Both the position numbers and the translations under genes were made by a program. A stretch of DNA of 64,000 bases from JALHQU01 sp043745295 (GTDB taxonomy: Bacteria; Planctomycetota; Planctomycetia; Gemmatales; Gemmataceae), in contig JAYTTN010000714.1 in NCBI GenBank assembly GCA_043745295.1, forward strand, positions 1 to 64,000, given 5' to 3'. The notes below the pieces were generated by a model. The model was not told the origin of the DNA and did no database searches. It was given only the letters and a program-made list of their open reading frames with translations. Shown piece by piece: positions 8,816-16,679 of the stretch (positions are counted from its first letter, which is position 1; every line of letters begins with the position of its first letter).

Positions 8816-9127
8816 TCAGGGCGACTTCCCCCTCAGAAACTTAGCTTCCTCGTCGCCGTCGTTCCGGCGGGCACGCGGCCGCAGCCCCTCGCGTTGAAAC
8901 CGCTCGAACTCTTCGTGCGAGATGGCCCAGGCAGCATGTGCCCCTCTTCCGCCCGCCTTCTTGCGAGCTTCGATCCGCGCCAGACGGCACCATTCCCTGA
9001 CCGTGAACTCCGAGCGACCGACCAGGCGGGCGAACTCCTCGACGGTGTACCACGCCCTTGCCTGCCGCCCCTCGGCTAGCACGGCCAGCAGCGCCTCGAT
9101 CCGCGTCAGCCGTTCTTCGACTGTCAT
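8816..9127 (-). CDS. Excisionase-type helix-turn-helix protein, paralogue
   Basis: 103 residues from the ATG at 9127 (MTVEERLTRIEALL); an extension to a GTG at 9166 is possible but adds unconserved sequence. It has the same layout as the gene at 8428: a helical lead with LTRIEALLAVLAEG, then WYTVEEFARLVGRSEFTVREWCRLARIEA and a wing ending AWAISHEEFERF. The shared core SEFTVREWCRL / AEFTVREWCRL shows a duplication. The divergent N-terminal helices could allow homo- or heterodimers. Both lie at the end of the coupling-protein run, so they may regulate transfer genes. Confidence 0.8.
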   Translation of the reverse strand: MTVEERLTRIEALLAVLAEGRQARAWYTVEEFARLVGRSEFTVREWCRLARIEARKKAGGRGAHAAWAISHEEFERFQREGLRPRARRNDGDEEAKFLRGKSP

Positions 9128-9196
9128 GACCGTTGACCTCGGCTTGGCGATCCTGACACCCGTCACGTTGAGTTCTGTCGTTCTCGAAGACCGCGA

Positions 9197-9601
9197 CTAA
9201 CCGGCCCGCAGGGGCAAGTCCTTCTGGCCGAGGAGCATCCCGGAGACGACACCCCCGACCGCGGCTTCGAGTTGTCGCCTCTGGCCCGGGTGCAGACGCG
9301 GGATGACGCCGAGGAAGTGCCACTCGGCATCGCGCAGGGTTGACTGGGTCTCGACGTTACTGCCGGGGTGGCCGAACAGGCGGGAAGCGATGCGCAGACT
9401 TTCGCAGCAGAACGAACTTCCGTAAAAGTCCGGGTCGCGTGCCTCGGCCGTTTTGCGAGGGGCGGTTCGTAACAAGTCCATGATGCGGGGAACGGGCTGC
9501 GAGGTGTGAGCCAGCCGCAGGACCACGCACGCGTGTCGCACGGTCGCGGCGCACAGGCTGTGGAACAAGTCGTGGGCCGTAGGCGGTTGCAGGCGTTCCA
9601 T
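9197..9601 (-). CDS. Hypothetical protein in transfer-gene run
   Basis: 134 residues. The sequence is helical and His/Cys-containing (AHDLFHSLCAATVRHACVVLRLAH; CCESLRIASRLFGHPG), with a conserved-looking EWHFLGVIPRLHPGQRRQLEAAVGGVV segment. No signal peptide, membrane segment or recognised domain is visible. It lies on the same strand as the coupling-protein operon, 114 bases after the previous gene, so it may be co-transcribed. No function is assigned. Confidence 0.6.
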   Translation of the reverse strand: MERLQPPTAHDLFHSLCAATVRHACVVLRLAHTSQPVPRIMDLLRTAPRKTAEARDPDFYGSSFCCESLRIASRLFGHPGSNVETQSTLRDAEWHFLGVIPRLHPGQRRQLEAAVGGVVSGMLLGQKDLPLRAG

Positions 9602-9715
9602 CGGTCTCTCCGGTTAGGCGTGTCAGTATCGCGTCACATTGCGGGCACTCGGGCGGCCCGAGAACAGCCCCTCACAAGCCTCGCCGGGGGACGTCCACCG
9701 GCGAGGCGTTTCGGC

Positions 9716-9949
9716 TTACAGCTTCAAATCATCCAGATCGATGCCCGGGTCGGTCGTGTCCGGCGGGGCGGCCTTCTCCGGCTTCGGTGTGCCGACGAAG
9801 ACTGGCAGGAACACGTGGTCGTAGATCGCCTTCGCCGCCGCGGGCGACTTCTCCATGTGCTCACGAACTGTCACGACCACGTAAAAGACGGCACCGAAAA
9901 ACGCGAGGAACAGGGCGTACACGCCGAGCGTCAGTATCACAGCGACCAT
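9716..9949 (-). CDS. Small single-pass membrane protein
   Basis: 77 residues. A hydrophobic N-terminal segment (AVILTLGVYALFLAFFGAVFYVV, about residues 2-25) is followed by a short charged part and an acidic, Pro-rich tail (TDPGIDLDDLKL). It is probably anchored in the inner membrane with the tail in the cytoplasm. It is one of a series of small membrane proteins downstream of the coupling protein, so a role in the transfer apparatus is possible. No family was recognised. Confidence 0.65.
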   Translation of the reverse strand: MVAVILTLGVYALFLAFFGAVFYVVVTVREHMEKSPAAAKAIYDHVFLPVFVGTPKPEKAAPPDTTDPGIDLDDLKL

Positions 9950-10009
9950 GAGTCGAACCTCCGTAAGGCGGCGGCATCACCCGCCACTTGTCTGTGTGGA
10001 AAACCGGGG

Positions 10010-10402
10010 TTAGGCGGATTTGCCTTTCCCTCCGAACATCGCGAACAACACCGCTCCGATGGCCACGAGTACCCCGCCAAGGAAGGTCGTGACCATGACG
10101 TTGCTCGTCTTGCGGTCCACCCTGGCTTTCAGGCTCCCAAGCTGGCCGGGCAGGCGCAGTTCGACCGGCGTGGCAGACGACCGGCGTCGTCGGTCGCGAC
10201 GGGCGAGCTTGCGCGGGGGCTCGTCGTCATCGAGAATCTCCGGCACCACGATCCGCGGTTTGAACGGGACCAGGGCCGTCGTCTGTGGCACCTTGACCGG
10301 GGCCGCACAGCGGGGACAATCCACGCTCCGCCCGATGGCAGAGGGCTTGGCCGCGAGGCGAGCGTCGCAGTGCTCGCAGGTGAACTTGAGTCGCGTTTGC
10401 AT
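10010..10402 (-). CDS. Zinc-ribbon protein with C-terminal membrane anchor
   Basis: 130 residues from the ATG at 10402, chosen for the AAGGAG-type site (CTCAAGGAG) upstream. An N-terminal zinc ribbon (FTCEHCDARL...VDCPRCAAPVKVP) has two CxxC knuckles at about residues 9-12 and 29-32. It is followed by a Pro/Arg-rich linker and one transmembrane helix near the C-terminus (VMVTTFLGGVLVAIGAVLFAMF). This ribbon-linker-helix layout is common among planctomycete membrane proteins of unknown role. Here it sits within the coupling-protein run. Confidence 0.7.
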   Translation of the reverse strand: MQTRLKFTCEHCDARLAAKPSAIGRSVDCPRCAAPVKVPQTTALVPFKPRIVVPEILDDDEPPRKLARRDRRRRSSATPVELRLPGQLGSLKARVDRKTSNVMVTTFLGGVLVAIGAVLFAMFGGKGKSA

Positions 10403-10460
10403 GATGTCTCCTTGAGAAGAGTTGCCCGAAGATTCGGGCAACTCGGGTTGTGGTTGGTGG

Positions 10461-10685
10461 TTAGAACCAGCGGCCGAAAAACAGCCGCTTGAGGGCGGCC
10501 TTGAGCAGGCCGCCGCCGGCACGCTGGGCCATCCCGCGGGCCTTGCCCCTGCGGTCGTAGTCTCGCTTCACGTGCCGGGCCGTCAGGTAGCCGGCCAGAC
10601 CGATCAGGTAAAGCGTTAGGCCGAAGCACCCGCCGGTGAGGGCGAGGACGAGGCCGATGTCGCTTTGGAAGCTGGCAAGTATCAT
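10461..10685 (-). CDS. Small membrane protein
   Basis: 74 residues from an ATG at 10685 that overlaps the stop of the upstream gene by 4 bases (ATGA), so translation is coupled. One long or two short transmembrane segments (IGLVLALTGGCFGLTLYLIGLAGYL) precede a strongly basic tail (RHVKRDYDRRGKARGMAQRAG) and an amphipathic end (LLKAALKRLFFGRWF). It is probably an inner-membrane protein with a cytoplasmic basic tail. Role unknown; by position it is part of the transfer gene run. Confidence 0.65.
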   Translation of the reverse strand: MILASFQSDIGLVLALTGGCFGLTLYLIGLAGYLTARHVKRDYDRRGKARGMAQRAGGGLLKAALKRLFFGRWF

Positions 10686-11026
10686 CGTTGAGTCTCCCTT
10701 GTTTGCTGTTGCTCCTCGGCCTTGGCGGCGTAGGCGCTCAGCATGGATGCGTAGGATTCTTGAGGAGCCGCCTCGGCGGCTGGCGTGGTTTGCGGCGGCG
10801 ATTCCTGGGCCGAGTGCGGGCCGTGAACGCCGTGATCCGTCTCCATCGGCACGGGTTTTTCCGTCGCCCCGTAGGGCATGTAGCCGGTGCCCGTGTAGAG
10901 CGCCTGCGACAGCTCCGCCGCCCCTTGCGGGATGAGCTTCTCGGCGGCGGGCATCACCGCCTCGGTAACGACGCCTTTGGCGAAAGCGGCCAGTTGCTGC
11001 TGCCAGGACTTGCTCTCTTCCGACAT
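10682..11026 (-). CDS. Hypothetical soluble protein, coupled to membrane-protein gene
   Basis: 114 residues. The helical N-terminus (KSWQQQLAAFAKGVVTEAVMPAAEKL) is followed by a Pro/Gln/Ala-rich disordered region and a helical Ala/Glu/Gln-rich end (YASMLSAYAAKAEEQQQ). A GAGGTG-type site lies before the start and the gene overlaps the next one by ATGA. No recognised family. The Ala/Gln-rich helices could act in assembly of a complex with the neighbouring membrane proteins. Confidence 0.6.
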   Translation of the reverse strand: MSEESKSWQQQLAAFAKGVVTEAVMPAAEKLIPQGAAELSQALYTGTGYMPYGATEKPVPMETDHGVHGPHSAQESPPQTTPAAEAAPQESYASMLSAYAAKAEEQQQTRETQR

Positions 11027-11055
11027 GACGCACCTCCTTTCGGGTTAGGGCGGGG

Positions 11056-11634
11056 TTAGAAGCGGCCCGACTTGTACCGCTCGGCCAGGTAACGCTGCTC
11101 GATTTCGGCATCCTTCATGGCCTGGAGCCGCTTGCGGTCGAACTCCACCCGGACCGCCTGGCTGAACATGATTGACGCGAACGAGGCCATCACGAACCAG
11201 CCGAGCGGCGGGCTGACGTAGGTGAGGAGGCCGCCGGCGGCGAGGCAGAGGAACGCCTCGACGCCGTGGGCGTTCGCCTCGGACTTCAGGCGCGGAAAGA
11301 GCTTGAACGCGAGCCAGGGGTATCCGCCGTAGCGCGAGTGGACGGTGACCCCGTTCCGCCAGTTCTGGAACTGCTTGATCCGCTGCGCGACCACGGCGAC
11401 CACCCAGGCCAGGAAGAAGTACCACATCGGGTAGCAGTGCATCATGCTGCCGTAGCCGAGGATCAGGACGGCCGCGCCCAGGCCCATGAGGCCGATCCCC
11501 TCGCGGCCGAAGTCGCGGCGGAGGAACACGGTCACGCAGAGGGCGTGAAGGTTCGACACGATGAACAGGGCGTTGAAGCTGTCGCCCATGCTCGGGCGGT
11601 CGCCGCCCTTCTGCTGCTGTTGCTGGTTGAACAT
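11056..11634 (-). CDS. Multi-pass membrane protein downstream of coupling protein
   Basis: 192 residues from the ATG at 11634 (CTGGAGA upstream); an in-frame extension to 11736 looks non-coding. A Gln-rich start (NQQQQQKGG) is followed by hydrophobic segments at about residues 40-85 (NALFIVSNLHALCVTVFL; GLMGLGAAVLILGYGSM; WYFFLAWVVAVVA) and 135-160 (FLCLAAGGLLTYVSPPLGWFVMASF). The C-terminus is charged and helical. Such proteins beside a T4CP can be part of a channel or an entry-exclusion function, but I see no motif that decides. Same operon as the T4CP gene, 160 bases after it. Confidence 0.65.
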   Translation of the reverse strand: MFNQQQQQKGGDRPSMGDSFNALFIVSNLHALCVTVFLRRDFGREGIGLMGLGAAVLILGYGSMMHCYPMWYFFLAWVVAVVAQRIKQFQNWRNGVTVHSRYGGYPWLAFKLFPRLKSEANAHGVEAFLCLAAGGLLTYVSPPLGWFVMASFASIMFSQAVRVEFDRKRLQAMKDAEIEQRYLAERYKSGRF

Positions 11635-11797
11635 GACAATTCTCCAGTTTGGTTGCTCGATCCGGCCGACACGAAGGAAGCATAAACCCACGCCTGGGAC
11701 ATCTCTGTGGCCATCTGAGGGGCATCTCGGAGTCACCTGGCCGACTGCTGCCGCCAGGTATCCAGGGCGTTCCGACTGTCCGAGGAGTGAGGGCCGG

Positions 11798-13417
11798 CTA
11801 GCGCCCCGCTCTCTGAGTAAAGCTGGTCCTGAGCCAGTTCTCGCCCGAGGCGAACGGCTCGCCGGTGCGAACCACGTAGGCGTCGCAGGTCAGGCCGTTG
11901 GCCGCCCCGCCGGTTCGCAGGCCGTGCAGGAAGGCGTTCGCCTGGAGCGTGGACTCGAAGGACTGGTTGAAGCTGCCCGTGTACCGGCTGCGGCCCACCA
12001 ACTCCTCGTAGACCCCGCCGTCGGTCGGAGCCATCGACCCGCCGGTGAAGGTCTGGAGCGAGCGGCCGACCAGCCCGCTCGCCCACTGGGCGGTCTCCAG
12101 GTCGCCCAGGGCGTGGAAGACCTTGCTGTGGAAATTGGTCAGCAGCGCGTCCACGGACTGCTTGCCGGCCTCGCCGCCGAGCGCGGCGTAGTAGCCCGGC
12201 AGCGACTGCGAGAGGTACACCATGCAGCCGCGGTGGCTGCGGCACTGGGCCAGGAACGCGGCGTCGAACGAGGTCAGCACCTGCTGCGCCTCGTCGGCCC
12301 AGATCACCGCGACGTTGGAACTCTCGGTCGCCGTCCGGCGCAGGATGGCCTTCTGGCAGAGGTACTTGAGGCCGCCAATGACGAACGCGCCGATGTCCGC
12401 CCACTCGGAGACCGCCATGTCGATCAGGATGAACTTGCCCCGGAACAGGTCGTCGGGCGTGACGTTCGTGGTGGTGCTCACCAGCTCGCGGACGATCCCG
12501 GTGTTGAAGCAGTGCAGGATGCCCATGACCCCGGTCAGGATGGACGAGCGGGTCTTGTCGGCCGTGTTCGGGAACTCGCCCAGCCAGTACTCCTTGGCGA
12601 GGTCGAAGTCGTGCTGTGCGATCGGGGCCTTGTGCGACTCCCAACCCTTCTTCAGGCACTGGTTGTGAAACCCCGCAAGCCACGACTCCGAGGTGAACTG
12701 TGCGGGCGTCAGGGCCGCGCCACTGATGAACCGATGCAGGTCGGGGGCACTGACGCGGCCGGTGGCGAGCTTGACCACCTCGACCGCGTTGAAGATCATG
12801 CGCTCCTGTTCCTTCTGCCAGAAGTCGGAGCTTTCGCGGTTGTCGGTGTCGCCGGAACGCAACGTCTCGGCGATCGTGGTGAGCGTCCTGGTGATGTTGC
12901 GGGTGTGCCCGCCGTGGCTCATCTCGTAGTCGAGGAAGTTGAACCGCAGCAGGTGGTCGGGCGAGAAGACCAGCAGGTCGTCGGCCCGGCCGGCGGCGGC
13001 GAAAATGCGCTCCCACATCGCCCGGTCTTCGCCCGGCTTGGCGGCGACGATCAGCCCGCCGCTGCCCGGCAGGTCCGCGACGGCCTGGGCGAGTGCGCGG
13101 CCGCTCGACGAGGTCTTGCCCGACCCGGTGCGGCCGAAGATGGCCACGCCGCCGTTGAGCAGGTCGCGCACGGCGAAGGCGTTGTCCGCGTCCCAGTGCA
13201 GCAGCACGCGGTCGAGGCCGTCGGCCCCCGGCCGGGGGGTGCGGGAACGCCTGCCCAGCACGGCCTGGGCCATGCACGACGTACCGGCCAACCCGCCGGC
13301 CACCGCCATCCACTTGTCCGCGGGCTGGCCGCGCTCGGCGATCCACGCCGAGGCGCAGACCGTACCGAGGCCGAGGCCCGTCTGGAGCAACTGTCGCAGG
13401 GTGGGTGCGTTATCCAT
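11798..13417 (-). CDS. Type IV coupling protein, TraG/VirD4/TraD family
   Basis: 539 residues. This ATPase links the relaxase-DNA complex to a type IV secretion channel at the inner membrane. Two weak N-terminal hydrophobic stretches (residues about 10-25 and 36-54) may anchor it. Walker A is GRTGSGKT (95-102), Walker B lies in VAVIWADEAQQ near residue 370, and the C-terminal part (CRSHRGCMVYLSQSLPGYY...) fits the TraM-recognition/TraG-C domain. It follows the ParB-like gene with an 8-base overlap. It is shorter than classical VirD4 (about 650 residues) and the N-terminal membrane part is reduced. No VirB4-type ATPase is seen in the window, so the element may depend on another plasmid for mating-pair formation. 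Confidence 0.88.
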   Translation of the reverse strand: MDNAPTLRQLLQTGLGLGTVCASAWIAERGQPADKWMAVAGGLAGTSCMAQAVLGRRSRTPRPGADGLDRVLLHWDADNAFAVRDLLNGGVAIFGRTGSGKTSSSGRALAQAVADLPGSGGLIVAAKPGEDRAMWERIFAAAGRADDLLVFSPDHLLRFNFLDYEMSHGGHTRNITRTLTTIAETLRSGDTDNRESSDFWQKEQERMIFNAVEVVKLATGRVSAPDLHRFISGAALTPAQFTSESWLAGFHNQCLKKGWESHKAPIAQHDFDLAKEYWLGEFPNTADKTRSSILTGVMGILHCFNTGIVRELVSTTTNVTPDDLFRGKFILIDMAVSEWADIGAFVIGGLKYLCQKAILRRTATESSNVAVIWADEAQQVLTSFDAAFLAQCRSHRGCMVYLSQSLPGYYAALGGEAGKQSVDALLTNFHSKVFHALGDLETAQWASGLVGRSLQTFTGGSMAPTDGGVYEELVGRSRYTGSFNQSFESTLQANAFLHGLRTGGAANGLTCDAYVVRTGEPFASGENWLRTSFTQRAGR

Positions 13418-14216
13418 GATGGCTGACTCCTTTCCGCGCCTTGTCCTTCAAGACCGCGGTGAACGTCCGGGCGTCGAGGCCGTCTTCGCGGGCCTTCTTG
13501 GCCTGCTTCTGGGCTTCGCCGAGGGCGTCGATCAGTTCGTCGAGCGACAGTTCGCTGCCGGAGACGGTGACGCTCACGCCCGACGGCAGCGGGCAGACGA
13601 TGCGCTTGACGCGGACCTGCGGGGCGGCCCGTTTCTTCGCCGTGCGGATGTGCCGGGCCAGTCCGTCACGGGACTCGCCCGCCAGCGACATCTGGAGCAG
13701 CCGGGCCTGCGCCTCGGGCGGGGCCTTGGCGATCTCGTAGACGGTCGTGATGCCGACCTGCCCGGCCTCCAGCGCCTGGCGGACCTCGGGAATGGCCCGG
13801 CCGGGGGCGAGGTACTTGGTGACCGTCGGTTCGGACAGGTGCAGGTGGGTGGCCAATTCCTTGTTGGTCCAATCGGGGTTGAGCCGCAGCAGTTCCTCGC
13901 ACGCCCGGTACTTTTCGGCCTCGGTCAGGTCGGCCCGGTGGACGTTCTCGGTGAGTTGAATGATCCGGACCTGCGTCTGCGTGAACGGGTCGTCGGTTAT
14001 GATCACGTCGAGGGTGGCCAGGCCGATCAGCGTGGCCGCCCGCCACCGACGTTCGCCGGCGATGAGCGTCCCGTCCGGCTTGGCCAGCACGGGCTGGAGC
14101 TGGCGGACCCGCATGGATTCACCGAGCTCCCGTAGCTCGGACTCGATAAAATGCTTGCGTGCCTGACCGGGATCGGGTTTGAACCAGTCCGGCGGCTTCT
14201 TGAACACCTGTGTCAT
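13410..14216 (-). CDS. ParB/RepB-like partition protein
   Basis: 268 residues. The N-terminal ParB/sulfiredoxin-like nuclease fold carries the signature GERRWRA (54-60) and LTENVHRADLTEAEKYRA. A central helix-turn-helix (NKELATHLHLSEPTVTKYL, about 115-134) follows, then a region with basic and Ala-rich helices. In ParB the GERR motif binds CTP and the HTH binds parS. It is unusual that the gene sits next to the coupling protein, 13 kb from parA. It could instead be a regulator of the transfer operon in the KorB style. The start is the first gene of the leftward run, divergent from an XRE regulator. Confidence 0.85.
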   Translation of the reverse strand: MTQVFKKPPDWFKPDPGQARKHFIESELRELGESMRVRQLQPVLAKPDGTLIAGERRWRAATLIGLATLDVIITDDPFTQTQVRIIQLTENVHRADLTEAEKYRACEELLRLNPDWTNKELATHLHLSEPTVTKYLAPGRAIPEVRQALEAGQVGITTVYEIAKAPPEAQARLLQMSLAGESRDGLARHIRTAKKRAAPQVRVKRIVCPLPSGVSVTVSGSELSLDELIDALGEAQKQAKKAREDGLDARTFTAVLKDKARKGVSHHG

Positions 14217-14326
14217 GTCCGTCTCCCTCGGAGGGTGGGTTGGGTTACCTCGTCGAGAGCAACTCTAAACCCGCGGTTGGGGCGTCCTGGGGGCGTGGCA
14301 GTGGCCTTCTGAGGGGAATCTGGACC

Positions 14327-14998
14327 GTGGAGAGCGAACGCACCTACCTGCTGCGGGCGGATGAGATCAAGCGCCTTCGGGAGCGACGGGGACTGTCCGT
14401 GGGAGAACTGGCGGCTCGCTGCGAAGTGGACCGGAAAACGATCTACCGGTGGCAGAAGGGCGGCCCGGCCTACATGGATAACGTCGCCATGCTGGCCGAC
14501 GTTTTGGGGTGCGAGCCGGGCCAACTCATCGTCTCGGGCGTGTCCGCTCAGTTGGGAACGGCACTGGTGCCGGTAGCGGGCGGCACGCCGGAAGTCACGC
14601 CGGGGGCACCGAAGCGGCGGCGCAAGCTGACCGTGGCGGTGTTCCAACTCGAGGACTTCGACGACGCGGAGGAGATGGACTTTCTTCGCAAACTCGCGCG
14701 GGCGATGGGGAGGGACGAGCCGCCGGAGGTAACTGACATCGAACCGGCCAACAGCATCGTCATCACCCTGGAACTCGCCCCGGACGACGACGAGCGGTTG
14801 GTCAAGGCGTTCGTGACGGGGCAACTTGCCTCGCTCGGGGTCACCCGACTCCAGGACGCCGACACTGGCGCAGACGTGACCGGTGCGACGATTGACGGGG
14901 TGCACTATTTCGCGCCGACGGCGGGTCCGGCACTCACGGCGGAAATCCCCTCGAAAGCTCCGATCAAGGCCCCGAAAAAATCCGACAAGACGGAATGA
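14327..14998 (+). CDS. XRE-family HTH regulator with a novel C-terminal domain
   Basis: 223 residues from a GTG at 14327 (GAGGGG 10 bases upstream). An N-terminal XRE-type HTH (EIKRLRERRGLSVGELAARC, then CEVDRKTIYRWQKG, residues about 10-60) is followed by a linker and a C-terminal domain with IVITLELAPDDDERLVKAF and GQLASLGVTRLQD. The latter is related to the small protein at 15173-15370. It is transcribed divergently from the parB-T4CP operon, with 110 bases between, and so is a good candidate for its repressor. The target operators were not identified. Confidence 0.78.
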   Translation: MESERTYLLRADEIKRLRERRGLSVGELAARCEVDRKTIYRWQKGGPAYMDNVAMLADVLGCEPGQLIVSGVSAQLGTALVPVAGGTPEVTPGAPKRRRKLTVAVFQLEDFDDAEEMDFLRKLARAMGRDEPPEVTDIEPANSIVITLELAPDDDERLVKAFVTGQLASLGVTRLQDADTGADVTGATIDGVHYFAPTAGPALTAEIPSKAPIKAPKKSDKTE

Positions 14999-15172
14999 CC
15001 CGGGCCGGTGGCGGGCCTCCGTCAGGGTTTACCGTCCGTTAACCATTTTCTGCGATGATGGATCGCAATCAGAGGGCCGCGCGCCTGACTGGGTTGGGGG
15101 CAGCAATTATGCCATCACGCCCGGCCGCCCCGCGGCCCCCGTGCGAGGATCAACCAACCGAAAGCGACGCCT

Positions 15173-15370
15173 ATGGCCATCACATTTACCTTTGAATTCG
15201 ACGACGAAGACGGCAGAAAAATTGACGAGGCTTTCCTGGCCGGCAAGCTCGACGAGATAGGGGTTACGAAGCTCGTGAAAATGGAACCCTCCCCCGACGG
15301 CAAGTCGTGGGTCGAAACCGAACTGAAGCGGGAAGACAACCCGCCCGGCAAGGATGGCTCCTCTCGGTAG
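15173..15370 (+). CDS. Small protein sharing the C-terminal domain of the XRE regulator
   Basis: 65 residues. AITFTFEFDDEDGRKIDEAF and AGKLDEIGVTKLVKME line up with the C-terminal domain of the upstream XRE protein (pattern IT...DD...AF..G.L...GVT.L) with one two-residue gap. It has no HTH of its own, so it could dimerise with the regulator and modulate it, or be a stand-alone member of the same fold. The ribosome-binding site is weak (GAAAGCGACGCCT). The acidic/hydrophobic alternation at the start suggests a beta strand then helix. Confidence 0.6.
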   Translation: MAITFTFEFDDEDGRKIDEAFLAGKLDEIGVTKLVKMEPSPDGKSWVETELKREDNPPGKDGSSR

Positions 15371-15478
15371 CCGCCCTTGGGAGGGCGACGCTCGAACCCG
15401 GGGCAGCGCGGTTTTGCACAGCCAGCGCCGTTCGCTGACGGCATCACGTGCCGCGTGACTTGTGCGGGAAGATGGCTC

Positions 15479-15802
15479 TCAATGAGTGCCGACCAAAGAA
15501 TCCGGCAGCCAGTCCTCCGCACGCACCTCGTCAGCGGCAACCAACTCGCGGAGTCGGTACGCGCACCCGAGCCGGCGGGGCGCGGACTCCCGCCTCTTCA
15601 GGCAGTCGCGAATGACGGCACGGACTCTTTCCGGATCGGGATCAGAGTAGATTCGCTGCTGGCCGCCCAGACCCGAACGGCCGTACCCGATCGTCACCAT
15701 CCACCGCCCGAATAAGTCGCGCGACAGCCGGATTTCGTAGCGGCGGTGGTGGTTCCGCTCCGGGTTGTGGGCTTCCAGGCACAGGTAGAGCAGGTTGTCC
15801 AT
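15479..15802 (-). CDS. WGR-like domain protein
   Basis: 107 residues from an ATG at 15802 that shares bases with the stop of the resolvase gene (TGATG), so translation is coupled. The central part RYEIRLSRDLFGRWMVTIGYGRSGLGGQQ carries the Trp-Gly-Arg pattern of WGR domains (here W..., YGRSG), known from PARP1, MolR-type proteins and other nucleic-acid-associated proteins. The rest is helical (ERVRAVIRDCLKRRESAPRRLG). Stand-alone WGR proteins are common in plasmids and ICEs, with unknown role; single-strand or break binding is an inference from PARP1. Confidence 0.7.
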   Translation of the reverse strand: MDNLLYLCLEAHNPERNHHRRYEIRLSRDLFGRWMVTIGYGRSGLGGQQRIYSDPDPERVRAVIRDCLKRRESAPRRLGCAYRLRELVAADEVRAEDWLPDSLVGTH

Positions 15803-16389
15803 CACCCGTCCCCTTGCGGTTCGGAGGAGCCTTGCCGCAAATACTGGTACAACGTCTCACGGCTGATACCGTACTCGCGGGCCAGTTCCGCCTTACTCTC
15901 CGGCCCGGTTGCACGACGGACCAGTTCGGCTGCCCGGTCGAGGGTGAGGGCTTTGCGCCGCCCGCGGTAGACGCCGCGCCGCTTGGCCGCCTCGATCCCC
16001 TCCCGCTGCCGTTCCCGAATCAAATCCCGCTCGAATTGCGCAACCGCCCCGAGCACGGTCAGCAGCAACTGTGACATCGGGCCGTCGTCGCCCGTGAAGG
16101 TGAGTGCCTCCTTGCGAAACTCGACGACGATGCCTAGTCGGGTGAAGTCCTGGACGAGCCTACGCAGGTCGTCCACGTTGCGGGCGAGTCGGTCCATGCT
16201 GTGGACGACGACCGTGTCCCCTTCGCGGGCGTATCTTTGGAGGTCTTGGAGTTGGGGCCGGTCGGTGTCCTTGCCGGACGCCCGCTCGACGAACGCGCGG
16301 TCCAGGGCCACCCCGTCGAGCTGCCGCTCGGGGTTCTGGTCCTCGCTGCTGACACGGATATAGCCGATGCGCTGACCACTCGGCATCAT
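15802..16389 (-). CDS. Serine recombinase, resolvase/invertase family
   Basis: 195 residues. The N-terminal catalytic domain begins RIGYIRVSSEDQNPERQL, with Ser14 the probable nucleophile. It contains DTVVVHSMDRLARNVDDLRRLV, then GAVAQFERDLIRERQREGI on the long E helix. A C-terminal HTH (ELAREYGISRETLYQYLRQG) binds the crossover site. This is a full-length small serine recombinase as found in plasmid multimer resolution or Tn3-type cointegrate resolution. It overlaps the toxin gene upstream (ATGA) and the WGR gene downstream (TGATG), and no transposase is adjacent. On a plasmid it would fit dimer resolution. Confidence 0.9.
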   Translation of the reverse strand: MMPSGQRIGYIRVSSEDQNPERQLDGVALDRAFVERASGKDTDRPQLQDLQRYAREGDTVVVHSMDRLARNVDDLRRLVQDFTRLGIVVEFRKEALTFTGDDGPMSQLLLTVLGAVAQFERDLIRERQREGIEAAKRRGVYRGRRKALTLDRAAELVRRATGPESKAELAREYGISRETLYQYLRQGSSEPQGDG

Positions 16390-16676
16390 GACGGCGCTCC
16401 CGGATTCCCCTTCAAGTCGCGGTAGAAGTTCTCGTGGCTTCCGATCGCGTGCAAGACGAGCAGTTCATCGTTCGGGCGGTATTCGTAGGCCAGGAGCGAC
16501 AACTGACCGACCAGTCGGCACTTCCAGACCCGCACCCCGGACAAGTCCCCACGCTTTTGCTCGCCTACCAGAGGATTTGCAATCAACGCACGAATCGCAA
16601 GATCGAGGTCCGATTTCTGATTCGGCCGCAGCCGCTTGACCTGCTTCCGGAAGCTCGGCGTTTCCTGAACTCGCAC
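16386..16676 (-). CDS. RelE/ParE-superfamily toxin, YafQ-like
   Basis: 96 residues. The fold markers are FRKQVKRLRPNQKSDLDLAI, a short strand VWKCRLVGQLSLLAYEY and the C-terminal LLVLHAIGSHENFYRDL, which matches YafQ/RelE-type ribosome-dependent mRNA interferases; the final HENFYRDL is the usual active-site region. It lies 3 bases after the antitoxin gene and overlaps the resolvase start, so toxin and recombinase are translationally linked. Toxicity is inferred from the family, not shown. Confidence 0.8.
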   Translation of the reverse strand: MRVQETPSFRKQVKRLRPNQKSDLDLAIRALIANPLVGEQKRGDLSGVRVWKCRLVGQLSLLAYEYRPNDELLVLHAIGSHENFYRDLKGNPGAPS

Positions 16677-16679
16677 GGG

